Part shown: piece after piece, positions 25,889 to 34,636 of the stretch | How the letters are laid out: the number at the start of each line of letters is the position of its first letter | How positions within the stretch are numbered: position 1 is the stretch's first letter | Origin: Sphingomonas sp. G-3-2-10 | GTDB taxonomy: Bacteria; Pseudomonadota; Alphaproteobacteria; Sphingomonadales; Sphingomonadaceae | DNA: 64,000 nt | Direction of reading: 5' to 3' | NCBI RefSeq assembly: GCF_012927115.1 | Contig: NZ_JABBFY010000001.1 | Location: 1,116,001 to 1,180,000, forward strand | Notes under the pieces: model-generated | The model's database searches: none | What the model was told of the DNA's origin: nothing | What the model saw: only the letters and a program-made list of their open reading frames with translations | Made by a program: the position numbers and the translations under genes

Positions 25889-27388
25889 TCAGGATTCCAG
25901 CCGCGCCTTACGCGCCATCGCATTCGCCAACGCCTTGTGGCGCTTCTCGACGGCTTCGCCGTAGAGCGCCGCGTCGCGCGATTCGAGCACCAGCCACACC
26001 GCGTCGTCGTCGATCGCGAGGCGCGAGCGCCGGAGCGGCGCGGCGACGCCCCCGCTCAGCCGCTGGCCGAGGCGCATCGCCAGTCCCCATTGCGTCGCGC
26101 GCGCCAGCGCTTCGGGCGTCGCGAGATTGCCGATCATCGCGGGAACCTCGGTTCCGCCGCCCAGCGAGCTGTGGAGCGCCTGTGCGACCATCGCCCGGCC
26201 CGCCGCGTCGATGCCGACCCAATTGCCGTGCAGCGCGATCTCAAGCCCGCGTTCGGCGCGGAACTCGGGGTTCGCGCGCCAGCCCACATCGGCCAGCAGG
26301 CAGGCAGCGTGGCGCAGCCGCTCCAGCTCGGGCGGCTCGCCCTCGAACAGCGGCTCGATCCATTCGTTCAGCAGGTCGCCATGCTCGGGAAAGCGCCCGA
26401 GCCGCTGGCCCTCGTCACGCGCCGCGACGATCAGCGGGTCCTCGCGCCGCTGCTCGTCGTTCAGCCGCGCGAACAACAGGCCTTCGCGCAGACCATAGGC
26501 CGACACGATCGTCTGATCGCTGCCGAGATGCTTGAGCACGCTCGAAAGCAGAGCCGTGGCATCGCCCAGCGTCGCGACGCGTGCCCCCGACATGTTGGGG
26601 ATGCTCCGCAGCTTGCCCTTGGCGACATGGCTGATCGTGCGGCCAAGCCGCGTCACCTGCTCGGCGGAGATCGGATATTGGTGGATGATCGGCAGGGAAT
26701 AGTCGGTCAGGTGCATGTCGAGCCGCGCCAGCGCGCGCCACGATCCACCGACGAGGTAGAAGGGCAGATCCTTGCCCCTGCCCTTCCAACCGGCCTCGGC
26801 GATCAGCTTGCCGACGCGACGGTCGAGCGTACCCTGCGGCTTGGCGCGGATCGCAGCCAGCCGCAGCACGCCGAGCGGGAAGGACACGCGGTCGGTCACC
26901 GTACCCGCCACCACGCGCACAAGCTCCAGCGATCCACCGCCCAGGTCGCCGACAATCCCGTCGGCATCGGGAATGCCCGAAAGCACGCCGAGGCCCGAGG
27001 CCATCGCCTCCTCCTGCCCCGACAGGAGTTCGACTTCGAGGCCGAGGCGATTGGCGGTGTCGATGATCTCCTGCCCGTTCGATGCGTCGCGCACCGCGGC
27101 GGTGGCGACAACGCGGAGCTCGTCGACCTGCATCTCGCGCGAGAGCGCCGCGAAGCGGGCCAGCGCGGCCCGCGCCATCGCCAGCGATGCGGCATCGATC
27201 GCACCGGTTTCGTTGAGGGAACGGCCGAGCCCGGCCATTACCTTCTCGTTGAACAGGATCGCGGGCAATCGCGCCGCGCCCTGATAGACGACGAGGCGGA
27301 TCGAGTTGGAACCGATATCGATGATCGCGACCCGATATGGCGCTGTCGCGCGATCGGCGCGCGGCTTGCGGAAGGGCAGCGTGTTCAT
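25889..27388 (-). CDS. ppx: Exopolyphosphatase Ppx/GppA
   Basis: Ppx removes terminal phosphates from polyphosphate, or pppGpp in the GppA branch. The 499-residue protein has the ASKHA fold: phosphate loop [23 protein letters not shown] and [10 protein letters not shown], then a C-terminal helical domain related to HD hydrolases. The start overlaps the ppk1 stop by 4 nt, so synthesis and degradation of polyphosphate are encoded as a coupled pair. Confidence 0.95.
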   Translation of the reverse strand: MNTLPFRKPRADRATAPYRVAIIDIGSNSIRLVVYQGAARLPAILFNEKVMAGLGRSLNETGAIDAASLAMARAALARFAALSREMQVDELRVVATAAVRDASNGQEIIDTANRLGLEVELLSGQEEAMASGLGVLSGIPDADGIVGDLGGGSLELVRVVAGTVTDRVSFPLGVLRLAAIRAKPQGTLDRRVGKLIAEAGWKGRGKDLPFYLVGGSWRALARLDMHLTDYSLPIIHQYPISAEQVTRLGRTISHVAKGKLRSIPNMSGARVATLGDATALLSSVLKHLGSDQTIVSAYGLREGLLFARLNDEQRREDPLIVAARDEGQRLGRFPEHGDLLNEWIEPLFEGEPPELERLRHAACLLADVGWRANPEFRAERGLEIALHGNWVGIDAAGRAMVAQALHSSLGGGTEVPAMIGNLATPEALARATQWGLAMRLGQRLSGGVAAPLRRSRLAIDDDAVWLVLESRDAALYGEAVEKRHKALANAMARKARLES

Positions 27389-29562
27389 TTGCGCTTCTTC
27401 GAACGCTTCAGGGTGAGTTTCGGCACCGAACGGCTGCTCTTCTCCAGCGCCGCGCCACGACCGGACAGCGACGGATTGGTCATGAAATAGCGATGCAGGT
27501 TGAACGGAGTCTCACCCGGATCGACGCGCGTATAATGGCCATCCGGCTTCAATTCCCAGCTCTGTTCATTGTCGATCAGGTTCGCGACCATCACTTGGTC
27601 GACGATCTGGTCGTGTACCGTGCGGTTGCGGATCGGCAGCATATATTCGACGCGGCGATCGAAATTGCGCTGCATCCAGTCGGCGGACGAGATGAACACT
27701 TTCGCGCCGTCATTCGGCAGCGCCTTGCCGCCGCCGAACACCCAGATACGGCTATGTTCGAGAAAACGGCCGACGATCGATTTGACGCGGATATTGTCCG
27801 ACATGCCCGGCACGCCGGGGCGGAGGCAGCAGATGCCGCGGATGACCAGTTCGATCTCCACGCCCGCATTGCTGGCTTCGTACAGTTTCTCGATGATCGC
27901 GGGATCGACCAGCGAATTCATCTTGGCCCACAGCACCCCGGGATGGCCCGCGCGGACATGGGCGATCTCCTCGTCGATCAGCTCCATAAGGCGCGGTCTC
28001 AGATCGCGCGGCGAGATGCCGAGCAGCTCCAACCCATGCGGCTCGACATAGCCGGTGACATAATTGAACACCTTCGCCGCATCGCGCCCGATGCGGGGGT
28101 CAGCGGTGAAGAAGCTCAGATCGGTATAGATGCGGGCAGTGATCGGATGGTAATTGCCGGTGCCGAAGTGGCAATAGGTGCGGAAGCCATTGCCCTCGCG
28201 CCGCACGACCATCGAAATCTTGGCGTGGGTCTTCCAGTCGATGAAGCCATAGACGACCTGTACCCCGGCGCGCTCCAGCGCGGTTGCCCAGTAAAGATTC
28301 TGTTCCTCGTCGAACCGCGCCTTCAGCTCGACCACCGCCGTCACCGACTTGCCTGCCTCGGCCGCGGCGATCAGCGCATTGATGACCGCGGACTGCTTGC
28401 CCGCGCGGTACAGCGTCTGCTTGATCGCGACCACATCGGGATCGGCCGCCGCCTGCCCCAGGAACGAGAGCACCACGTCGAAGCTCTCATAGGGATGGTG
28501 GACAACGATGTCCTTTGCCCGGATCGCGGCGAAACAATCGCCGCCATATTCCCGGATTCGCTCGGGAAAACGCGGCGTATAGGATTGGAATTTGAGGTCC
28601 GGCCGATCCTCGTCGACCAGCATCGACAGGTCGCCCACGCCGAGGAAACCGCCAGTCTCGGTCAGCAGCGCCTCGCTGCCGCCCAGTTCCTCCAGCAGCA
28701 CCGCTTCCAGCGCCGCGTCGATCCCGTCTTCCATCTCGAGACGGATGACGCGGCCCCGCCGCCGGCGCTTGATCGCGCTGCGGAAGGTCATGACGAGGTC
28801 CTCGGCTTCTTCCTCGATTTCGATGTCGCTGTCCCGCAGCACGCGGAATGCCGCCGAGCCGAGCACATCATATCCGGGGAACATCAGGTGCGAGAAGCGC
28901 TTGAGCATCGTCTCGACCGTGACGTAGCGCGCGACCCGCTTGCCCGGCAGGCGAACGAAGCGCGGCATGGTGGTCGGCAGCAGGACCAGCTCGCGGATCG
29001 GCTCATGGTCCGACTGGCGGACCAGATCGAAGATCACGCTCGATCCCTGATTGGGGATGAACGGGAAGGGATGCGCGGGATCGAGCGCCTGCGGGGTCAG
29101 GATGGCGAAGATCTGCTCGCGGAAATGATTCTCCAGCCATTTCTCGACTTCGCCGTCGATCTGGCCCTGGTCGAGCACCTCGATCCCGGTTTCGGCCAGT
29201 TCGGCGCGGATCCGGGTCCATACCGATTGCTGGCTGTCCGCCAGCACTTCGGCCTCGGCGACGATCGCCTCGAGCTGCTGCTCGGGCGTCAGCCCGTCGA
29301 CCGAGCGCGCCTCGACCTTCTGCATATGCTGACCCATCAGCCCGGCGACGCGGACCATGAAGAACTCGTCGAAATTGCTGCCCGAGATCGAAAGGAAGCG
29401 CAGCCGCTCGAGCAAGGGATGGGCGCGGTTGGACGCTTCCTCCATCACCCGGCGATTGAAGGCGAGCCAGCTCAGCTCGCGGTTGAAATAGCGTTTTCCC
29501 TCCAGTGGATCGGAGAGCGCCTCGTCCACATTCTCGGCGATCGTCGGTACGGCGGTCGTCAT
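27385..29562 (-). CDS. ppk1: Polyphosphate kinase 1
   Basis: PPK1 polymerises the gamma-phosphate of ATP into polyphosphate. The 725-residue protein shows the N domain ([16 protein letters not shown] and [12 protein letters not shown]), the head domain and two phospholipase-D-like C domains. [17 protein letters not shown] contains the active-site region, and [17 protein letters not shown] is the late conserved block. The ATG at 29562 overlaps the hdaA stop by 4 nt; 55 upstream in-frame codons are antisense-like and were left out. Confidence 0.97.
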   Translation of the reverse strand: MTTAVPTIAENVDEALSDPLEGKRYFNRELSWLAFNRRVMEEASNRAHPLLERLRFLSISGSNFDEFFMVRVAGLMGQHMQKVEARSVDGLTPEQQLEAIVAEAEVLADSQQSVWTRIRAELAETGIEVLDQGQIDGEVEKWLENHFREQIFAILTPQALDPAHPFPFIPNQGSSVIFDLVRQSDHEPIRELVLLPTTMPRFVRLPGKRVARYVTVETMLKRFSHLMFPGYDVLGSAAFRVLRDSDIEIEEEAEDLVMTFRSAIKRRRRGRVIRLEMEDGIDAALEAVLLEELGGSEALLTETGGFLGVGDLSMLVDEDRPDLKFQSYTPRFPERIREYGGDCFAAIRAKDIVVHHPYESFDVVLSFLGQAAADPDVVAIKQTLYRAGKQSAVINALIAAAEAGKSVTAVVELKARFDEEQNLYWATALERAGVQVVYGFIDWKTHAKISMVVRREGNGFRTYCHFGTGNYHPITARIYTDLSFFTADPRIGRDAAKVFNYVTGYVEPHGLELLGISPRDLRPRLMELIDEEIAHVRAGHPGVLWAKMNSLVDPAIIEKLYEASNAGVEIELVIRGICCLRPGVPGMSDNIRVKSIVGRFLEHSRIWVFGGGKALPNDGAKVFISSADWMQRNFDRRVEYMLPIRNRTVHDQIVDQVMVANLIDNEQSWELKPDGHYTRVDPGETPFNLHRYFMTNPSLSGRGAALEKSSRSVPKLTLKRSKKRK

Positions 29563-30173
29563 TGCGTCTCGCTTTCGGATTCGGCCAGCAGGCCGGCGCG
29601 AATCAGTGTGGCGCGGGAATGTGTAATTGATAATCGCGGGCTGCGTCGCTCGTGCGCGTCGTTTTCCAGCGCATCCGCGACCCGAATCAGCGCAACATGC
29701 GATCGTTCGACCCGTTTTGTGAGCCATGCGATCAGTTCGGGTGGCGCAACCAGCAGGCGGCGCTCAAAGAATTTGTTGAGCAGCAGCGGCACCAGCGCGT
29801 CGTCCGGCGGCTGCAACGTCAGCAGCGGCGTGGCGGCCATGCGCGAGCGCAGATCGGGCAGCTTCACCGGCCACAATTCCTCGGTGACGATCAGCAGCGG
29901 CTTGTGATCGGCCTGCGCCTTGTTCCACGCATGGAAGATCGCGGTCTCGCTCACCCGATCGGCATCGTCGATGAAATTGCCCTCGGTCTTCGCCGCGAAG
30001 ATGCGCGCGAGCAGGCTCTTGCCCGATTTGCGCGGGCCGATCAGCAGCCCGGCCATCACCGGCCACGTCGCCCAGCGCTCGAGCATCTGCACCGCGCGTG
30101 CATTGGACTCGCCGACAAGGAACTCCGTCTCGCTCGTCTCGGGAATGACGAGCGGCAGCGCGAGCTGGCTCAT
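29559..30173 (-). CDS. hdaA: DnaA regulatory inactivator HdaA (DnaA-like AAA+ protein)
   Basis: HdaA/Hda works with the loaded beta clamp to stimulate ATP hydrolysis by DnaA and limits re-initiation of replication. The 204 residues begin MSQLALPL, matching the clamp-binding motif QLxLPL. A DnaA-like AAA+ core follows, with Walker A GPRKSGKS and a degenerate Walker B (LLIVTEELW), and an arginine-finger region near [15 protein letters not shown]. It lacks the DNA-binding domain of DnaA. It overlaps both neighbours by 4 nt. Confidence 0.93.
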   Translation of the reverse strand: MSQLALPLVIPETSETEFLVGESNARAVQMLERWATWPVMAGLLIGPRKSGKSLLARIFAAKTEGNFIDDADRVSETAIFHAWNKAQADHKPLLIVTEELWPVKLPDLRSRMAATPLLTLQPPDDALVPLLLNKFFERRLLVAPPELIAWLTKRVERSHVALIRVADALENDAHERRSPRLSITHSRATLIRAGLLAESESETQ

Positions 30174-31438
30174 TCGCTCTTCGGGCTACCCGATGGCGCG
30201 GGGCTCGGCGCGTTGCCGCCGCCACCGCCACCCGGCCGCCGGATGCGAAGCACGCCCGGCCCTTCCTGAACCTGCCAGCCGCGTCCTTCCAGCGCCGCGC
30301 GCAGGCTGCCGATCGGTCCGTCGTAGCGAACACTCATCACCGAGACGCCACCCAGCGCGACGCTGGTGGAGCTGGCGCTGCGGACGCCGGGAACGCCGCG
30401 CAGGCCCGATTCGGCTGCGTTGAACGCAGTCGCGGTCGGCGTTTCGACCTGAACGGTGAAGCTGGCCGTCGTATCGGTCGCTCCCGGCGTGGGCGTGGGC
30501 GTCGCTGCCTCTTCGGGCGTTTCCTCTTCCACCGGCTTTTCCTCCGGCGGACGATAGGCGAGCAGATGATCGGTCTTCAGTGCACCGCTGGCAAGCGCCG
30601 CCTGATAGGCCTGGTCGATCCGCTGGATGCCCTGATCGAGCATCGAATCGAGACCCGCCGCATTGTCGACGCGCAACGCGAACTGGGTGACGCGGATCTT
30701 GTCCGGCCCGTGGCTGGCGGTGAAGATCGCCGTCACCGGGCCGCCCGGATAGTCCGGACGCAGCTGAACCTCGGCGACCAGCACGTCGATCGCGCCATAT
30801 TGATCGACGATCGCACGCCACCAGCCGCGCCCGCGCCGGCCGATCTGCCCGGCATTGATCAGCAGCGAGTCTGCGCTGCCGCCGCGCGGGCGGACATAAT
30901 CGATCGTGCTGTTCGAACTGCGGAACCGCGTCCACGCGCTGGCCCATGCCGTCTGGCGTTCGAACACGCGGCCGGTGCCGCCCGACCATTCGACCGGAAT
31001 CAGCAGCATCGGCGCCGAGCGCGAAACCGTGCTGGCCACACCGAGGATCGCCCCGGCCTTGCCGCGATCGAACAGGACGCCCAGCCGCGCGATGTAGCGA
31101 TTGGGCCCGATCTGCTCATGTTCGACGACGATGCCGGTCACCAGCGCATCGAGCGCCGAATCGGACAGGCTGCTCGCCTTGCCGCCCAGCCGCTTCGACA
31201 GCATTTCCCAGCCCTTGCGCTGCGCCACGCGCCAGCCGCCCTGCCGGGCCGCCTCGGCATTCGCACCGCGCACGTCGACCATCACGCCGGAGACTTCGAA
31301 GCTGGCCGGATCGGTCGAGGCGGTGCCGGCCTTGCCGGTTTTGGTGCCGCCACGCTGCGCCATCACGCCGCCGGCAGCCCCCGCGATCAGCACGGCGGCA
31401 GCGAAACCATAGACGAAAGAAGAGCGGCGACGGATCAT
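30170..31438 (-). CDS. DUF2066-family secreted protein
   Basis: The 422 residues start with a signal peptide or anchor (about residues 8-27), a DUF2066-type domain (GGWRVAQRKGWEMLSKRL and the LLIPVEWSGG segment), an acidic proline/threonine linker (about 300-330), and a C-terminal 80-residue domain ending in glycine- and proline-rich sequence. In gammaproteobacteria DUF2066 genes also lie near purM and hda, which supports the assignment. Function is unknown. The gene diverges from purM and overlaps hdaA by 4 nt. Confidence 0.8.
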   Translation of the reverse strand: MIRRRSSFVYGFAAAVLIAGAAGGVMAQRGGTKTGKAGTASTDPASFEVSGVMVDVRGANAEAARQGGWRVAQRKGWEMLSKRLGGKASSLSDSALDALVTGIVVEHEQIGPNRYIARLGVLFDRGKAGAILGVASTVSRSAPMLLIPVEWSGGTGRVFERQTAWASAWTRFRSSNSTIDYVRPRGGSADSLLINAGQIGRRGRGWWRAIVDQYGAIDVLVAEVQLRPDYPGGPVTAIFTASHGPDKIRVTQFALRVDNAAGLDSMLDQGIQRIDQAYQAALASGALKTDHLLAYRPPEEKPVEEETPEEAATPTPTPGATDTTASFTVQVETPTATAFNAAESGLRGVPGVRSASSTSVALGGVSVMSVRYDGPIGSLRAALEGRGWQVQEGPGVLRIRRPGGGGGGNAPSPAPSGSPKSE

Positions 31439-31499
31439 TCCGCGCCCTTTTGGCGAAGCGGGCGTGGAATTCCAAGCGCGATGTCGCTAAGCGCGCGCC

Positions 31500-32594
31500 A
31501 TGAGCGACCCCGAAAGCTACACTTACGCCCAGGCAGGCGTGTCCATCGAAGCCGGCAACGCGCTGGTCCGCGCCATCGCGCCCCTCGCCCGTTCGACCCG
31601 CCGCCCCGGCGCGGATGCCGATCTCGGCGGGTTCGGCGGCGTCTTCGACCTGAAGGCCACCGGCTACAAGGATCCGCTGCTCGTCGCCGCGAACGACGGC
31701 GTCGGCACCAAGCTGAAGCTGGCGATCGAGAGCGGCCGCCACGAAGGCGTCGGGATCGATCTCGTCGCGATGTGCGCCAACGATCTGATCGTGCAGGGCG
31801 CCGAACCGCTGTTCTTCCTCGATTATTATGCCAGCGGAAAGCTCGACCAGCAGGTCGCGCAGACCGTCATCGCGTCGATCGCCGAAGGCTGCCGTCAGGC
31901 CGGCTGCGCGCTGATCGGCGGCGAGACCGCCGAGATGCCGGGCATGTATTCGGACGGCGACTACGATCTGGCCGGTTTCTGCGTCGGTGCGGTCGAGCGC
32001 GAGAATTTGCTCGACGGATCGAAGGTTGCGGCTGGCGATGTGATCCTCGGCCTCGCATCGGCAGGCGTTCACTCGAACGGCTTCTCGCTGGTCCGCCGCC
32101 TCGCCGCGGACAAGGGCTGGAAGCTCGACCGCCCTGCATTGTTCGATCAGGACGTGATCCTGATCGACGCGCTGATGGCGCCGACCAAAATCTATGTGAA
32201 GAGCCTGCTGCCTTCGGTGCAGGCCGGTCTGGTCCACGGCCTCGCCCACATCACCGGTGGCGGCCTGCTGGAGAATATCCCGCGCGTCCTGCCCGCCAAT
32301 TGCCATGCCACCGTCGATGCCGATGCGTGGGACCAGCCGCGGCTGATGGCGTTCCTGCAGGCGCAGGGCAATATCGAGCCCGAAGAGATGGCCCGCACCT
32401 TCAACTGCGGCATCGGCATGGCGGTGATCGTGAGCGCGGATAATGTGACTGCGGTCACGGAAGCGCTGCAAGCTGCTGGCGAAACGGTGTTTTCGATCGG
32501 CACCGTCTCCGAAGGCCAGCGCGGCTGTACCGTGAAGGGCAGCGACGAAACCTGGGGCGGCCGGGGCGACTGGATCGCGACGCACAATCAATAA
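31500..32594 (+). CDS. purM: Phosphoribosylformylglycinamidine cyclo-ligase (AIR synthetase)
   Basis: PurM closes the imidazole ring in purine synthesis using ATP. The 364-residue protein has [44 protein letters not shown] and [16 protein letters not shown], all family motifs. It begins 61 nt from the divergent DUF2066 gene and is followed by purN, separated by a palindromic repeat. Confidence 0.97.
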   Translation: MSDPESYTYAQAGVSIEAGNALVRAIAPLARSTRRPGADADLGGFGGVFDLKATGYKDPLLVAANDGVGTKLKLAIESGRHEGVGIDLVAMCANDLIVQGAEPLFFLDYYASGKLDQQVAQTVIASIAEGCRQAGCALIGGETAEMPGMYSDGDYDLAGFCVGAVERENLLDGSKVAAGDVILGLASAGVHSNGFSLVRRLAADKGWKLDRPALFDQDVILIDALMAPTKIYVKSLLPSVQAGLVHGLAHITGGGLLENIPRVLPANCHATVDADAWDQPRLMAFLQAQGNIEPEEMARTFNCGIGMAVIVSADNVTAVTEALQAAGETVFSIGTVSEGQRGCTVKGSDETWGGRGDWIATHNQ

Positions 32595-32599
32595 TCCAC

Positions 32600-32687
32600 C
32601 GTTCGCCCTGAGCTTGTCGAAGGGCAGTCCTCCTTCTCTCCCGAGGCAGGAAGAAAGAACGGTGCTTCGACAAGCTCAGCACGAACG
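32600..32687. repeat. Palindromic intergenic repeat, copy A (GCTTGTCGAAG type)
   Basis: Imperfectly inverted 23-nt arms (32600-32622 and 32665-32687) share CTTCGACAAGCTCA in opposite orientation, flanking a spacer of about 42 nt. A second copy lies at 52115-52206, with matching arms and similar spacer sequence (AAGAAAGA-CGGTG before the right arm). The repeat starts 5 nt after the purM stop and runs almost to the purN start. Translated, it gives the LRQAQGER/LSLSKH peptides often seen in spurious short proteins. A REP/BIME-like element is likely. Confidence 0.85.
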
Positions 32688-32697
32688 GATGTCTGGA

Positions 32698-33288
32698 ATG
32701 AAGCGCAAGGTAGGCATCCTCATCTCAGGCCGCGGCTCGAACATGATGTCGCTGGTCGAAGCGTCGCGGACGCCCGACTCGCCTTATGAAGTGGTGCTGG
32801 TCGCCAGCGACAAGCCCGACGCCGCCGGACTCGCATGGGCGAAGGAACAGGGCGTCCCGACCTTCGCGCATTCGCCCAAGGGCATTCCCAAGGCCGAATA
32901 TGAAGCTGCGATCGACGCGGCGCTGCGTGAGGCCGGCGTCGAGGTGATCGCGCTGGCGGGCTATATGCGCCTCGTCTCCGACGCGTTCGTCGAGCGCTGG
33001 CGCGGGCGGATCGTCAATATCCACCCCTCGCTGCTGCCGCTGTACAAGGGCCTCGACACGCATCGCCGCGCGCTGGTGGCGGGCGACATGGAGGCCGGCT
33101 GCTCGGTCCATATCGTCACCGAGGAACTCGATGGCGGCGAAGTGCTCGGCCAGGCGCGCATTCGGATCGAAGCGCGCGATACGCCGGAAACGCTTGCCGA
33201 ACGCGTGCTGAAGGAGGAGCATCGGCTCTATCCCAAAGTCCTTGCGGAGTTCGTATGCCGCTTAGCCCCGACCGTGACGCCATCCTGA
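32698..33288 (+). CDS. purN: Phosphoribosylglycinamide formyltransferase
   Basis: PurN transfers a formyl group from 10-formyl-tetrahydrofolate to GAR in purine synthesis. The 196 residues show ILISGRGSNMMSL, GYMRLVSDAFVERW, and the catalytic NIHPSLLPLYKGLDTHRRAL with the conserved Asn-His pair. An ATG three codons upstream (32689), right at the edge of the repeat, is an alternative start. Its 3' end overlaps the next gene by 34 nt. Confidence 0.96.
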   Translation: MKRKVGILISGRGSNMMSLVEASRTPDSPYEVVLVASDKPDAAGLAWAKEQGVPTFAHSPKGIPKAEYEAAIDAALREAGVEVIALAGYMRLVSDAFVERWRGRIVNIHPSLLPLYKGLDTHRRALVAGDMEAGCSVHIVTEELDGGEVLGQARIRIEARDTPETLAERVLKEEHRLYPKVLAEFVCRLAPTVTPS

Positions 33289-33632
33289 CCAAAGTCCGCG
33301 ATCTGGCGCTGGCCCTTCCCGAAAGCGAGGAGCGGCCGAGCCATATGCAGCCGACCTTCTTCGCCGCGGGCAAGATGTTCGCGCAGTTCCGTCACGATCA
33401 TCATGGCGACGACCGCACCGTGGTGATCGTCAAGACCGGCGATCCCGAGGAAGCCGTTTCGCTGATCGAGAGCATGCCCGATCTGTACAGCCGCCCGGCC
33501 TATTTCCGCGCCGGTTGGGTCTCGATCAATCTCGAGCCCGAGGACACCGATTGGGACCATGTCGGCGACCGGATCGCGCGCAGCTGGGAACTGGTCGCCC
33601 CGCGCCGCTTGCTCGAGGCCGGTGGGCGCTGA
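33255..33632 (+). CDS. MmcQ/YjbR-family protein
   Basis: The 125-residue protein has the CyaY-like MmcQ/YjbR fold signature: an N-terminal helix with LALALPESEERPSH, then FFAAGKMFAQFR, and the late YFRAGWVSINLE and DRIARSWELVAPRRL. Members are proposed to bind DNA, without a clear role. It overlaps purN by 34 nt, which indicates coupling. Confidence 0.85.
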   Translation: MPLSPDRDAILTKVRDLALALPESEERPSHMQPTFFAAGKMFAQFRHDHHGDDRTVVIVKTGDPEEAVSLIESMPDLYSRPAYFRAGWVSINLEPEDTDWDHVGDRIARSWELVAPRRLLEAGGR

Positions 33633-33707
33633 TTTTCGGGGATATTTTCGGTTGCCCGCAAGTTGTTTCCACCAGCCCGGCAGTCCGCCGCGCGAAAGGA
33701 ACCAACC

Positions 33708-33896
33708 ATGACAGAGGCAGGCCACTCGATCGAGACAAAGGCTATTCCCGGTGTCGCCAGCGCCGAAGGCGGACAGGTGATCCTCGACGGTCCGAACGGA
33801 GTCGCGATCACCATGACGCCCGATGCGGCGGAAGGCACCGCCCGAAGTCTGCTCGTCGCCGCCGAAGTGGCGAAGCATCAGGAGCCGGGAGCCTAA
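33708..33896 (+). CDS. Small protein, unknown function (62 aa)
   Basis: The ATG at 33708 has GAAAGGA at a good distance. The product is acidic, with a glycine turn (SAEGGQVILDGPNGVAITMTPDAAEGTARSLL in two beta-like strands and a helix). It resembles small proteins found near metabolic genes in sphingomonads, but no family was identified. It ends 42 nt before the EEP hydrolase gene. Confidence 0.65.
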   Translation: MTEAGHSIETKAIPGVASAEGGQVILDGPNGVAITMTPDAAEGTARSLLVAAEVAKHQEPGA

Positions 33897-33938
33897 AATC
33901 TTGCGTGGTCGCCACCGCCCCCGCCATAGAGGGGTCAG

Positions 33939-34634
33939 ATGATCAAGGTTGCCAGTTACAACATGCGCAAGTCGATCGGTACCGATCGGCGGCGCCGGCC
34001 CGAACGCACGCTGCAAGTGCTGTGCGAGATCGGCGCGGACGTGGTCGCGCTGCAGGAAGCGGATCGCCGGTTCGGCACGCGCGCCGCGGTGATGACGTCA
34101 CACCTGCTGCTCGAGCATAGCCCGTACAAGGCAATCTCGTTCGGCGCACGCGCGGCCAGCATGGGCTGGCACGGCAATGCGCTGCTGGTGCCGAAGGACG
34201 CCGAGGTCGTCGATTACGAGCAGATCCACCTGCCTGCGCTGGAGCCGCGCGGCGCGGTGATGGCCGATATCCGGATCAAGGGGACCACCTACCGCTTCGT
34301 CGGGATGCATCTCGACCTGTCCGGCCTGTGGCGGCGGCGGCAGGCGCACGCGATCATCACGCACATCCAGTCGAGCACGCATCAGCGCCCGACGGTACTG
34401 ATGGGCGACCTGAACGACTGGACCGCCGGATCGGGCTGTCTCAAGGATTTCGCCAATCATTACACCTTCGCCGAGACGGGACGGAGCTTCCATGCGCGCC
34501 GGCCGGTCGCGAAGCTCGACCGGATCATGGCGACGCCGGACCTGCGCATCACTTCGGCCGGGGTGCATGACAGCCCGGCATCGCGTACAGCCTCGGATCA
34601 TCTCCCCATCTGGGCGACGGTGGAGCAGGCCTGA
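33939..34634 (+). CDS. Endonuclease/exonuclease/phosphatase (EEP) family hydrolase
   Basis: The 231-residue protein has the EEP fold: ASYNMRKS, LQEADRRFG (metal-binding Glu), GMHLDLSG, MGDLNDW (Asp and Asn) and a terminal TASDHLPIWA (Asp-His). Substrates in this superfamily range from DNA to phospholipids. Position just before a patatin-like lipase (2-nt gap) makes a membrane-lipid substrate plausible, but that is only inference. Confidence 0.92.
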   Translation: MIKVASYNMRKSIGTDRRRRPERTLQVLCEIGADVVALQEADRRFGTRAAVMTSHLLLEHSPYKAISFGARAASMGWHGNALLVPKDAEVVDYEQIHLPALEPRGAVMADIRIKGTTYRFVGMHLDLSGLWRRRQAHAIITHIQSSTHQRPTVLMGDLNDWTAGSGCLKDFANHYTFAETGRSFHARRPVAKLDRIMATPDLRITSAGVHDSPASRTASDHLPIWATVEQA

Positions 34635-34636
34635 GC

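Noticed and set aside
27337..29907. Long plus-strand open frame opposite ppk1
   Set aside because: It is antisense to ppk1, with arginine-, histidine- and aspartate-heavy composition typical of mirrored GC-rich genes. The ppk1 motifs are on the minus strand.
32455..32682. Short minus-strand protein beginning MLSLSKH
   Set aside because: It is the translation of the palindromic repeat and of the purM 3' end. The repeat gives such peptides wherever it occurs.
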